This document shows positions 12,250 through 23,217 of a DNA stretch of 64,000 bases, piece after piece. A model generated the notes under the pieces. The model was not told the DNA's origin, did not search any database, and saw only the letters and a program-made list of their open reading frames with translations. The stretch covers positions 148,177,647 to 148,241,646 of the forward strand of contig CM071597.1 in the NCBI GenBank assembly GCA_036435485.1, written 5' to 3'. This DNA is from Saposhnikovia divaricata. Taxonomy: Eukaryota > Streptophyta > Magnoliopsida > Apiales > Apiaceae. Position 1 is the stretch's first letter; every line of letters starts with the position of its first letter. The translations under genes and the position numbers were made by a program.

Positions 12250-13040
12250 TGTGTTCCTGATAATGATTAATGCCAAAAAATCCTTAGAATACGACTTATA
12301 TAAATGAGGGTCTTGAAAAATATGGAATCATGATAATGACCAACACATTAAAGTAAGTTATTAATATCTCATACATCAAATACAAAACCAGATGTTAAAA
12401 CACAATATACAGTATAATTCACAATAAACTAGTACTAAAATTCATCTCAATGTATGATATTTTTCGTCAACACTACCATTCATATTATGGATACAATTTA
12501 ATACTTTTCGGCGAAACAAAACTATAAAACAAAACATACCAAGACATACTAACACTCCAAAACCGAGGACAATCAAACACTAAAAACTTGGGTACCAAAA
12601 TTAACTTCTATATCAACAATGTGCATAACAATCATACATAGTAAATATAGAATAGAACAATATTGATAGTTCAATATGATTTACTCCATTGTTGAATAGA
12701 AGAATAAGAATAACATTCAGTTGGCAAGGATTAGGGAAGACAGAGCAGGATTTAGCGATTTAGGGATATAGGCGTGTATGAAGACGTGTTTAGTTTTTAA
12801 CAACACTAAATAAGGGTCGATTGTCAGAAAGCATATTCACAAACTTCAATTTTTGATTATAAATATAATTAACCTTATTCATCAATTAAGCAGTTTAATC
12901 TTCAACATCGATTATATAAACCAAATTTCTGATTCAACGTGCATCATTGTTAAAGATGGATTCAATCATAAACAAATATATATATCTATAATACAATTTA
13001 TAAATCAATTACAGAACATGAATTTTAGATGCAGAACATG
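12250..13040. other. AT-rich, no gene recognised
   Basis: Could contain the promoter or 5' exons of the minus-strand B3 gene (exon-like GTAATG donor near 12195), but nothing is firm. Confidence 0.4.
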
Positions 13041-13059
13041 TATATTAGAAGAATAATAA

Positions 13060-13314
13060 GTAATTATAATTTTTAATAGATGAATCAAAAGTCCTCCGTG
13101 GATCAGTGATAGAACAATCCTCCATTTCTGAAAGAGCTATTGATCCGAGATTGAAGTCTTTTACACCCACCAAGCTTGATCGATATTGAATCGTGCCAAG
13201 TGGAACACAATTGCATGCAAGAGAGAGTTTGGTACTTTGGGATGTAGGTATACAATCAATTGTAATATTGAATACTTTGTAAGTAATAAAATTCTTTAAA
13301 TATAATTTAAACAC
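13060..13314. other. Coding-like stretch, unrecognised
   Basis: Both strands are largely open. The plus frame reads Ser-Glu-Arg-Ala-Ile-Asp-Pro-Arg-Leu-Lys and continues after one TGA at about 13189. The minus frame is open over 89 codons. I cannot say which, if either, is real. Confidence 0.2.
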
Positions 13315-13329
13315 TAATCTATGTATAAC

Positions 13330-14320
13330 ATGTCATAATCCTAATTATGTACAAATTATAAAAATTATAAAAGCAAAAAATATGTATCAATTGATATATG
13401 TAATTATAAATTTTTGCAAGCATTAATTATAAAAATTTACGAATAATAAATATTTGTTTTGCGTTCTCTACTAAAATGTTTTGAAATTGTTTTTTATTAA
13501 AAAAAGCAGTTTTAAATTTCACACCCTACTTAAAGATAAATTTTTAATTCGCAGTCAACAATAAAAAAATATGTTTTTAAACAATAGGCATTTTATTGGC
13601 CTTTCTTACAAAACGTTGAAATTTATAAAATCATAATATTGTTTATATAAGTTCATCAAAAAGCAAATTTTAATTTAATAATTAAAACGTTCCTACTTAT
13701 AAAACGATAAAATTTTGCTTTTTAAAAATATATTCTTCACGAATGTTTGGCCAAACAGCAAATCTTAGTTTCTACCCCTCCATTAATAATGTATTAAAAT
13801 ATCTAATACATAGAAAATTTGCATTGTTTTAATTTTTACCCGAAACTTTTAAAAAAATATATTAGTTTGCAAACAATTCTAAAAATATTTTTTTAAATAA
13901 ATATGGATACTTAATAGCCAAATTAAATAATAAATACTATTGCATTATGATTCTTGAATGAAAATACTAATAATCAACATCAGCATTGACTACCAAGATG
14001 TGCATACTGAAGTAAGAGTTTAACTACTATAATTGTTTTTTAAAAATTCTTACTTATCTTTTACTCTTGAAAAGAATAATCTTTCTTGTACCCTGGCTTG
14101 GCTTAGTGACCAAGGATATGTGTTAGATTTTAGGCTTAAGATGTTTTCAGCAAGCCAATGTTATTACAAACAATGAATGATATTGTTTATTTCCTATATT
14201 CCATTGTTCAATATTTTGGATTTAGATATTAAAGAATTTAACTATTTTTAAAACTTGAGCAGTTGGGCAATAAATGTTGAACGATGTTTTCAATTAACAG
14301 TGTTTTGGCCGAAAATCATT
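13330..14320. other. AT-rich, nothing recognised
   Basis: Only short A/T runs and short frames are seen between the unrecognised coding-like stretch and the candidate Helitron end. Confidence 0.5.
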
Positions 14321-14351
14321 ATTTAACGTGTACATATATTATAAAAGTATT

Positions 14352-14379
14352 GACGCGTATCGCGGACCTGGGTCCTAGT
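14352..14379 (+). mobile_element. Candidate Helitron 3' terminus
   Basis: A GC-rich island in AT-rich DNA. CGCGTATCGCG can fold (CGCG/CGCG), GACCTGGGTC can fold (GACC/GGTC), and the sequence then ends CTAG followed by T. Helitrons end in CTRR preceded by a short hairpin and insert before T. No matching 5' TC end or Rep/helicase was found, so this stays a candidate. Confidence 0.35.
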
Positions 14380-14532
14380 TAATTAAATTATGAATTAATT
14401 AACTTTACAAATAATAGCATTAACTTTACTATATATATTGAATTTATATAATAATATCATTAACATTGTAAATAATTAGCTTTACAATATTGATAATTCC
14501 ATATGATTTACCTCCATTGTTGAACTGAAAAA

Positions 14533-14711
14533 TACAGTTAAACCTTGATAAATGAATATGCTCGCGACTGAAAAATTTTATTCATTAATCGAGAGTATTC
14601 ATCTATCAAGGTTAGAAATAGACTGTCTCTATTATGTCGAGATCGGAAAAAAATATTCATTTAATTAGGTAATTTGTTTATTGAATATTCATTTATCAAG
14701 GTTCTACTGTA
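14533..14711. mobile_element. Emigrant-like mariner MITE with TA target duplication
   Basis: CAGTTAAACCTTGATAAATG at 14535 is mirrored by ...CATTTATCAAGGTTCTACTG ending at 14709. The outer 24 or so bases form near-perfect inverted repeats, flanked by TA on both sides (14533-14534, 14710-14711). Length is 175 bp with no coding capacity. The termini closely resemble the plant Emigrant/pogo-type consensus starting CAGT and containing AACCT-ATAAAT. Present only in copy A. Confidence 0.85.
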
Positions 14712-15460
14712 ACAATAAAATTCACTTGGCCAGGGAAGACAGAACAAAATTTATTGACTTAGGACTAATATAGTAGAAAATTGTATCTAAGACACCAAAC
14801 GTCTTTAACAACACTAAATAAGGTTTGATTAATAAGTACTCGCTTAGCATATAAAAAAAATTGAAGAATAAAATATAAAAAATACCGATTTGATGAATTT
14901 TTTCTTAGGCATCTCAATATCTCTTGTTTGACATTGCTGCTCATAACCTTAAGAACTACTTTGATATTAATTTTATTTCTGCTAATAAAAAAGATGTAGC
15001 CTTCAATTTGGTTTTACGAAAATTTAATAGCAACCACTCTATAAACCTTATAACTCATAATGTATATACCAAACATGAAATAGGTATCAGCTTTTTTCGC
15101 TGCATGGGTTTGTTGATCGCAACAATGTCACGCTGATCCTTAGTTATGCACATTTTTAAAACGTATAGATTTAAATTATCTGTCTCCCCATATTTTTAAA
15201 ATGATTTTAGGATAAAAAAAGAATTAAATATGAATTTTACAAGTTTTGATCTTTTAAATGCAATATAACTTATAAAATCATTTTAAAATCTTTAAATACA
15301 GAAAATAATTCTCCCAATAATTTTAAAAATTAAGTAAATATATAAAGGTAATATTACAAAATATTTCATGATTTTAAATAACTCCAATGATTTTAAAAAA
15401 TTCCAAGAAGATGCATAATGCATATTTTAAATAGATTTAATTAATAAAATGCAATTAAAA
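14712..15460. other. AT-rich spacer, one unrecognised frame
   Basis: Contains a 70-codon plus frame (14924-15136) with no recognised domain; otherwise no structure is seen before the tandem array. Confidence 0.4.
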
Positions 15461-15466
15461 AAATAG

Positions 15467-17365
15467 ATTCATCATTCGGGATGAATCAAACCAAATACAT
15501 CTAGGGATTTTTTTAAAAAATTATCACATCACTAAAATCGTTATATCTTGACATCCATACGTTTGGAACGTCGGAAAAATAATTTAAAAAAATAGATTCA
15601 TCATTCGAGACAAGACTAGTTAAAAGGAATGTGTACTTTGACCAGTTTGACCATTACAAAATCAAACCAAATACATCTAGAAAATTTTTTGAAAAATTAC
15701 CACATCACTAAAATCGTTATATCTTGACATCCGTACGATTGGAACGTCGGAAAAATAATTTAAAAAAATAGATTCATCATTCGGGACAAGACTAGTTAAA
15801 AAGAATGTGTACTTTGACCAGTTTGACCATTACAAAATCAAACCAAATACATCTAGGAAATTTTTTAAAAAATTACCACATCACTAAAATCGTTATATCT
15901 TGACATCCGTACGATTGGAACGTCAAAAAAATAATTTAAATAAATAGATTCATCATTCGGGACAAGACTAGTTAAAAGAAAAGTCCACTTTGACCGGCTT
16001 GATCGTTATAAAACCAAACCAAATACACTAGGAATTTTTTTAAAAAATTACCGCATCAATAAAATCATTAGATCTTGACATCCATAATTTTGGAACGTCG
16101 AAAAAATAATTTAAAAAACAGATTCTTCATTCAGGACAAGACTAGTTAAAACAAAGGTCTAATTTGACCGGTTTGACCGTTACAAAACCAAACCAAATAC
16201 ATCTAGGGATTTTTTTAAAAAAATTACCGCATTACTAAAATCATTACATCTTGACATCCGTAATTTTGGAACGTCGAAAAAATAAATTAAAAAAATAGAT
16301 TTTTCATTCGGGACAAGACTAGTTAAAATGAAGGTCTACTTTGACCGGTTTGACCGTTACAAAACCAAACCAAATACATAGAGGGATTTTTTTAAAAAAT
16401 TACCGTATCACTAAAATTATTAGATTTTGACATCCGTAATTTTGGAACATCGAAAAAATAAATTAAAAAAATAGATTCTTCATTTGGGACAAGACTAATT
16501 AAAACGAAGGTCTACTTTGACCGGTTTTATTGTTACAAAACCAAACCAAATACATCTATGGATTTTTTTTAAAATATTACCGCATCACTAAAATCATTAG
16601 ATCTTGACATTCATAATTTTGGAACGTCGAAAAAATAATTTAAAAAAATAAATTCTTCATTCGGGACAAGACTGGTTAAAACAAAGGTCTAATTTGACCA
16701 ATTTGACCGTTACAAAACCAAACCAAATACATCTAACAAATTTTTTATAAATTTACCACTTCACTAAAATCATTATATCTTGACATCCGTACGATTGGAA
16801 CGTCGAAAAAATAATTTAAAAGAATAGATTCATCATTCGGGACAAGACTAGGTAAAAGAAAAGTCTACTTTGACCGATTTGACCGTTGTAAAACCAAACA
16901 AAATACATCTAGCAAATTTTTATAAAATTTCCAATTCACTAAAATCATTAGATCTTGACATCCGTACGATTGGAACATCAAAAAAATAATATAAAAAAAT
17001 AGATTCATCATTCGGGACAAGACTAGTTAAAAGAAAGGCCGATTTTGACCGGTTTGACAGTTACAAAAACAAACCAAACACATCTAGGGATTTTTTTAAA
17101 AATTACCGCATAACTAAAATCATTAGATCTTGCCTGCCGTAATTTTGGAATGTCGAAAAAATAATTTAAAAAAATAGATTCTTCATTCGGGACAAGACTA
17201 GTTAAAAGGAAAGTCTAATTTGACCAGTTTGACCGTTATAAAACCAAACCAAATACATCTAGCAAATTTTTTAAAAATTTACCACTTCACTAAAATCGTT
17301 ATATCTTCACAGTATGATTGGAACGTCGAATAAATAATTTTAAAAAATAAATTCATCATTCCGGT
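15467..17365. repeat. Tandem array of about 176-bp units (copy A, about 11 units)
   Basis: The anchor GATTCATCATTCGGGACAAG recurs near 15595, 15771, 15947, 16121, 16298, 16474, 16651, 16827, 17002, 17177 and 17350, so the spacing is 173-177 bp. A short first unit starts near 15467. Each unit includes TTGACCGGTTTGACCGTT, AAACCAAACCAAATACATCT and TCTTGACATCCGTA. Variant units alternate (CATCCGTACGATTGG versus CATCCGTAATTTTGG). Copy B keeps only about four units. The array abuts a CACTA-type subterminal region and may be internal to that element. Confidence 0.92.
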
Positions 17366-18036
17366 AAGAGAAGTAGCTAATGAAACTCTTCACAATAACA
17401 AATGCAACACTGTTGTCACCTAATGCAACGCTTTTGCCACGTCAGCAAATGCCACGTAAGCAAATGTGGGACCCACATCTGCCGCATTAGCAATTGTGGG
17501 CCCCACACATGCCACGTCAACATCTGTGGGATCCTGCCACGTCATCCATGTGGGCCCATACTGACACTTCAGCATTGGTGGGCCCCACTCCTGCTACGTC
17601 AGCATTTAATATAATTAAAAAATTAGTTAATGGAACACTTCAGAACAGCAAATGCAACACTATTGTCACCTAATGCAACACTTCTGCCATGTCAGCAAAT
17701 GCCACGTCAGCAAATGTGGGACCCACATCTGCCATGTCAGTAATTGTGGGGCCCACACATGCCATGTCAGCAAATGCCACGTCAGAACATGTGGGCCCCA
17801 CTACTGCCACGTCAGCATTTTTTAAAATTAAAATATATCTAATGCAACGCCAGCAGTTAGTGTTGCATTATGTGAAACACCGTGGTTAAAATGCAACAGT
17901 AAATTATATGTAATGCAACACCAGTTCAGTTTCTGTTGCATTAGAGCCAAAATTTCATATCTAACGATACACTTTCAGTGAAACACTTTCTAAAAGCATT
18001 GCATATGAGCACTTATGAGCACTTATGGCGTATATG
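17366..18036. mobile_element. CACTA-type subterminal array, right end lost (copy A)
   Basis: A cluster of AATGCAACAC, GCCACGTCAGCA and palindromic TGTGGGACCCACA motifs. In copy B the homologous stretch ends in GGCGTAGTG (49343), a CACTA right terminus. In A the terminus and about 85 bp of flank are deleted between short GTA repeats (TATGGCGTA to TATATGG). Confidence 0.6.
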
Positions 18037-18123
18037 GATGAGTATTCTTACAAAATAATAATATAACTTAAATTTGTATAACAGAGACATGTTTGATTAA
18101 CTCTTTTCAGGGAATGGAATATT

Positions 18124-19216
18124 TCATTTACAGTCCTCACATCTAAATTTTCCTTCAATCATATCAATTTCCGTTTGGCAACTGCTGCAAGCATCATTGT
18201 TCCAGTCTTTCATTTCTTTCACTGAACTAACAGTCACTTGGCACATAACTGGTTTCTACATTTAGCTATAAAAGAATAAATTTCAACCAATGCATAATAG
18301 AGAGACACATAAAAGACACACACATAATCATCCATAATAGAATGCAAACAATACCAGAATGTAAGACTCATCCAGTGTTCGCAGTTGAGCAATGGTGAAG
18401 ATACTTGCTCTTTCTGGTTCTCCAATAACCGGCTGATCCAGATTGAATTCTGGTAGAATGGACCTAAGCATTGAACGAATTGATGATACCTTCCATCAAT
18501 AAGAGTAAACCTGATGCAACGCTGGTCGACCTCCTTTTGATATATTCTGTTTCTAATAATATCCTTATCTTTCAGCACACCAATAATATCTACGAAAAAT
18601 GATCAAATTACCAAGTTGATATATGCTTCAAAGAAATAGAAAAGAATTCAAAATTATAACCATACTTATTCTACCATACCAATCAGATAATTATTGTCAG
18701 ATTGCTTGCTCATATCGCGGATATCACCGATCTCAAAGAAATCAAACTCCATGTTACGTATCATCCTGTCCATCCTCTCGGAATCTTGAAATACCATAAC
18801 TTTGGTATAATTGGATAGCCAAATTTGTTTGTCATGTCTTGTGCATCGAAGAGTTTCCTTACAATATGTTTTGACTAAGAATTTCCTTATAGAATATATC
18901 TTGCCTTCTTCAAACGTTTTTTCAAACGTACCAATATAGATTGGCCATATGAAAGCATGCGTTCTAACATGCTGTTATTGTAGAGGTAAACAAATGAAAT
19001 ATCAGAGAATACAACAACATGTTCAGTGGAAAATGTAAATTAGTCAAGGTTTTGTATAACCACCTTATCATCGAGCAAAAGCATGTTACGGCCTTTGAAC
19101 TCTTTATCTCCTTTTGAACTGTAGCTATCCCAAATACGAATGACCCTAACCTTAATCGTCCACTCATACTTACTGTCATTTAATGAATCCAAGCTATCAA
19201 ACTTGACATTGCTCAT
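18124..19216 (-). CDS. RPA1-like protein (DUF223/OB-fold plus zinc finger)
   Basis: Four exons can be read. Exon 1 (19216-19064, ATG at 19216) begins Met-Ser-Asn-Val-Lys-Phe and includes Lys-Val-Arg-Val-Ile-Arg-Ile-Trp-Asp, the DUF223 start. Exon 2 (18971-18680) has His-Ala-Phe-Ile-Trp-Pro-Ile-Tyr. Exon 3 starts at 18589 (Ile-Ile-Gly-Val-Leu). The last exon (18255-18124) has Cys-Ser-Ser-Cys and Cys-Glu-Asp-Cys, an RPA1 C-terminal zinc ribbon. Exon phases join exons 1-3 correctly. RPA1 proteins bind single-stranded DNA; DUF223 forms are also common passengers of plant Helitrons. In exon 3 the frame seems to shift by one base near 18455: the conserved continuation (Glu-Pro-Glu-Arg-Ala-Ser-Ile-Phe-Thr-Ile-Ala) is in another frame, and an intron of only 40 bases would be needed otherwise. 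Both copies share this, so it may be an old pseudogene. Confidence 0.7.
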
Positions 19217-20165
19217 AATGCTTAACTGCAAAATGAAGATGTAGAATATAAAAAACATAAAACAGATTAAAACTTGATAAGTTTTCGATGTAATTCACAT
19301 AATGTATTCTTATATGATACCTATTATGTGATGATGTAAACCAGCGAAGTTTGTGTGTAATTAGGTCTAGGTTTATAGGTCATTTATATACGATCTTGGT
19401 ATATTTAATGTAAGGCAAATACGCAGTAAGATGTGCCACAAATGTTAATCGTGCAATATCAATACAAATCTCTTAAATTAAACCTACATTTGTGGGATGG
19501 TCATTGATACGACCAATCTGAATTAAACATACACCAATACAACGGTCTTGACTACCAAGTCTCACGAGTTTGTTGAATGGTTAATTCAAATCTAATGTTC
19601 AAAATCACAATGTTCAGAGAAGAAAAACAGATTTTGAAAACCAACATTTAGAACAATGTCCTTAATTTTGAAATACTCAGAAGAAAGAAGTTTGTTTAGA
19701 TAAAATCATTTGGAAACAAACTCCTATAAATAGGGTTTTGAAAGATAAGAAGATAAAAACGTTTAAAAACATTTTTGAGCCCATATATATAAATCGATAT
19801 GTTTTTCTAATTAAAGCCTCACAGAAGTTTAAACCTATTCAAACTCCAAGAAACTCGGACTCCGAGTGATTCGGGACTCTGTCTCCCAGCTTGCGCGAGA
19901 GAATACATCAGCTAGCTGAGATACCTATTTTGCTAAGAAATGATATAAGAAATAATCCTGCAAAACAATATTAGTCCAATACACATATCAGCGTATGATC
20001 ATCAAAATCATAAGAGTTTCATTATGTATTAGAACTTTAGTGTTATTAAAATAGTTAAAAAGTACAAAATTTACACATTTTTCGAAAAATAATAGTTTAT
20101 AAATTTTTGAATACTATTAAATTAAATCATTATTAAAATTTAATAAAATTAAGTCGTGACATACA
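19217..20165. other. Upstream region of the RPA1-like gene
   Basis: No gene is seen. Block 3 homology with copy B starts at about 19553. 19850-19905 is GC-richer and contains the palindrome CTCGGACTCCGAG. Confidence 0.5.
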
Positions 20166-20395
20166 TAGGGGTGCTTGGGGAGCTTATTTTCCAGAAAATT
20201 TGACTTATTTCAAGAAAGAAGCCAAGATTTCTTGTTTTTTTTTAAAAAAACAATTTTTTTTTACAATTTATGGAATCTCAAACTTACATTAAATACATCC
20301 ATTTAAAAAATTATCAAAATATGAATTTTTTACCCGAAAATAATAAGTCCATTAGGACTTATTTTAAGTTTTTCCAAATAGCACCATAATATTTT
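20166..20395. repeat. Possible MITE with GGTGCT-type inverted ends
   Basis: The left end GGGTGCTTGGGGAGCTTATT and the right end (inverted GGTGCTATTTGGAAAAACTT) share a short GGTGCT...TT terminal pattern, with AATAAGTCC repeats inside. It is present in both copies (B about 50948-51172). Target duplications are not clear. Confidence 0.3.
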
Positions 20396-20732
20396 AGGAA
20401 AAATTAAGTAAATAGATAAATGAATAAATGAAACTAAAACACTTATATAAAATAATTGTAATTAAAATATTTAATGTAACACTCTAATATAAAAAATAGA
20501 CAAGAAAAAACCCCAATAAACATTTTTAATAATTTAGGAAAAATTTCAAAAAAATAATCTGTTATAATACTAACAAATATTAAAATTAAACTTTATCATA
20601 TTTTAATTTATATAAAATAATGAATGAACTAATTAATAATTGAAAACACTTAATATTTTAAAAATATATGAAATCAAGAATTTATTATAAACCAAAATAT
20701 AACGTTAACTGAAACAATATAAATATGTTAAA

Positions 20733-20781
<49 letters not shown>

Positions 20782-21340
20782 CAACTATAATGTTTATTGA
20801 AAATTTATAATAATGAAATTAAGTAAACATTAAATTTATAATAATTAAATTGATATTTAATGAAAAATCAAAAATACTGATAAATTAAAAAATTAAGAAA
20901 AACACTTATACAAATAATTAATGAGTTTGTGCATGGCACAACTATAAAGTTAGTATAATAAAAGTAAGTAAAATGGCCAGACCAATGATAAAATGAGTAT
21001 GTTAGTGGAAATAAGTAGATGCAGTTACTTTTTTTATAATATAATATTACTAATTTTGGAAACTTTTGAAATATAAATAATTGAGCATCCACAAAGGGAA
21101 ATTGCTAACGAAATTGTTTGGAGGGAGAACCTTTTATAAAATTCTACTAGTGTGAAATTAGTTTTATAAAATAACCCTCAAATAGTTTATGAAAACTCAC
21201 ATTACATATACTTTTCTTTTACTCCAATTTCTACTTTAGTCAAATTTTTAATTTATCCTTAAATATTAAAATAATAAAATCCTACTTTAGCTTAAAAGTA
21301 TTTCATTTTATATTAATTATCACTTTGTTATTGTAACAAT
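20396..21340. other. AT-rich, no gene recognised
   Basis: Only short open frames and A/T runs; the homologous copy-B stretch is about 51173-52081. Confidence 0.5.
20738..20779. repeat. AT dinucleotide microsatellite
   Basis: About 20 AT units. The copy-B counterpart is at about 51519-51559. Confidence 0.9.
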
Positions 21341-21341
21341 G

Positions 21342-21421
21342 GCCTTGTTGGTAGTGGATTTACTAATATACGATGGCACAAGCCTTGTTGGTAGTGGATT
21401 TGTGAATATATGATGGCACAT
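21342..21421. repeat. 40-bp tandem duplication (copy-A-specific stretch)
   Basis: GCCTTGTTGGTAGTGGATTT at 21342 recurs at 21382, followed in both by AATATA-GATGGCACA. Confidence 0.85.
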
Positions 21422-21589
21422 ATTAATATACATTCCTATCCAAATTATTTTTAGACTAATTTTAATGCGTGTGTGAACAGTATAAATATTCAAGGCCCAC
21501 TTAGCTATAGTTTGGACCCTAAAAAAATTGAACCATTGTTTGGGCCATAAAATAATTGTTTCTTAAAGCTTATATTCTAAAAATCACTT

Positions 21590-21725
21590 TGTGATGGCCC
21601 AGTCCACCTCACTCTAACCTTACTTATTTATTCCTCTTTGGGGACAAAAAAAAAGGTATGAACCCTAATTTGTGGGCGGCTCTTTCCTCTTAACCAATAT
21701 TGCCAGTCACCTTGAATAGTCGGTG
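21590..21725 (+). repeat. Dispersed repeat, inverted partner of 2385-2515
   Basis: See 2385-2515. This copy lies in the part of A that has no counterpart in B. Confidence 0.5.
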
Positions 21726-22135
21726 TAACCTCTCCAATAGGGTAATTGTTCATCCTTCTTTCATACTATCATCTTGTAATTATAAGTTATGTGTTCTTTT
21801 GTGAATGTGTTTCCTTTCAGTAATTTTTTACATGTATCATCTATGTATTTGAGAGTATATATTTTATGTAAGTAATTCATTATGTTTTCTATGAGTAATT
21901 TATTATGTTTTCTGTTAGATTCAAACTATTAGTTAATGTTATTCTAGTAAAAGCTTTGTTTTTTAGATGTGGATAGAAGATTATTGAATTATAACTTGTT
22001 TAATTGATTTTGACATGTGTTCAATTTATATGTATATCTAGTATCTACGCAAGTGATAAAACCATGATGATTCCATTAACATATAGCTAAAGATGGATAT
22101 CACTTAGAACTAAAATAAAATGTCATGGTGAAAAT

Positions 22136-22205
22136 CCAATGATGAATCTTGGTCCGGTCCTTACACCTCTCCAATGATGAATCTTGGTCCGGTCCTTGTA
22201 TTGCA
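22136..22205. repeat. 35-bp tandem duplication at the edge of homology
   Basis: CCAATGATGAATCTTGGTCC occurs at 22136 and again at 22171. Copy B has a single copy at about 54520, exactly where A/B homology resumes, so the duplication may have arisen with that rearrangement. Confidence 0.8.
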
Positions 22206-22807
22206 AATTTTTGCCCATAACTAAACAAAATTATTGGTCTAGATACATAAATTTCCATTCTACTAGTTGTTTTTATTTGATAAAATGTACTTGATTTGTG
22301 TTTCAGTTAGTAATATCATGTATTCGAGGTCATGACTTATGGAACTTTTCTTTTGCAGTGTGGGGCCTTGCATTCAAATACAAGAATGCAGTTTGGCAAT
22401 GGTAAATACCTGTATTTGTATTAGTAAGTTATATATTATACAAAGGGAGGTGGGGTGAGAAATTGAAGTCATGACCTTTGTCATAGGGATGTGTTACCTT
22501 AGTTTGATGCATTTATGTTTGCCAATAGTTGGTTAAATAGATAAAAGATTTTTATTTAAAAAAATTACTGTTTGAGGCAAGTAGTCAAAGTACGCTGAAA
22601 AGGAAAATTACTTGTAAAGAAAAAAATTAAAAAAACTTTCTGAGAAATCATTTAAAAGTACCAATTATAGAGTGAAAGGCCTACTTATAAAGATGTCAAG
22701 GTGAGAATCGAGGAATATCTTGCATTCATGATAAGTAATTTAAGTATTCATCAACCACTAAATATGGTCAATTTTGAGTACTTAAAATTTTATAGCAATA
22801 GAACTTT
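22206..22807. other. Spacer with one exon-like segment
   Basis: Shared with copy B (about 54555-55158). An exon-like piece flanked by TTTTGCAG and ATG|GTAAAT lies near 22360-22401 and encodes Cys-Gly-Ala-Leu-His-Ser-Asn-Thr-Arg; its gene is not identified. It could be an exon upstream of the HECT fragment. Confidence 0.35.
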
Positions 22808-22836
22808 GATATATATATATATATATATATATATAT
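22808..22836. repeat. AT dinucleotide microsatellite
   Basis: Run of about 14 TA units just upstream of the HECT fragment; the copy-B run (about 55159-55180) is shorter. Confidence 0.85.
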
Positions 22837-22923
22837 GCTATTCCATTATATATATAGTTAATTTGAGGTAGATGTGAGTCTTATATAAATACTTATGGCA
22901 TGTTTGGTTTCGTAACTTCTAAG

Positions 22924-23217
22924 GTGGATCTATTGCACGAAGAATACTTCAAGTTCGTTGGCCGTGAGATTGCATTGGCCTTAATTCACAAAGTGCTGGC
23001 AAAATTTGTTTTTGATAGAGTACTTCTTCTACAATTGGGCGAAAGTAATGTTTCTCTCGAAGATATATGGGATGAAGACCCATTCTTGTACAATAGTTGC
23101 AAGAAAGTATGGGGGATAGATCCTGAGGTAGTTGATCAAGATGCTCTATCTCTAACATTTGTTGTAAAAACTGACAACTTAGAATCTTGGAAGGTTTTGG
23201 AGCTCTACCCTGATTAA
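22924..23217 (+). pseudogene. HECT ubiquitin ligase fragment, UPL5-like (copy A)
   Basis: About 97 codons, probably one exon starting after TTCTAAG at 22923. Residues read Leu-His-Glu-Glu-Tyr-Phe-Lys-Phe-Val-Gly-Arg-Glu-Ile-Ala-Leu-Ala, then Phe-Asp-Arg-Val, Ser-Leu-Glu-Asp-Ile, Asp-Pro-Phe-Leu-Tyr-Asn-Ser-Cys-Lys and Asp-Ala-Leu-Ser-Leu-Thr-Phe-Val. That order matches the N-lobe of plant UPL5-type HECT domains, which transfer ubiquitin from E2 to a catalytic Cys in the C-lobe. The C-lobe and catalytic Cys are absent; the frame ends at TAA (23215) soon after the N-lobe. Upstream substrate-binding domains are not seen. The copy-B version carries an extra stop. Confidence 0.8.

Noticed and set aside
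15467..17365. CRISPR-like array
   Set aside because: Units are tandem and homologous over their full 176 bp with no unique spacers, in a plant genome.
17402..17889. Cys/His-rich peptide frames suggesting a zinc-finger protein
   Set aside because: The Cys/His pattern comes from reading the repeated GCCACGTCAGCA and TGTGGGACCCACA motifs of a CACTA arm.
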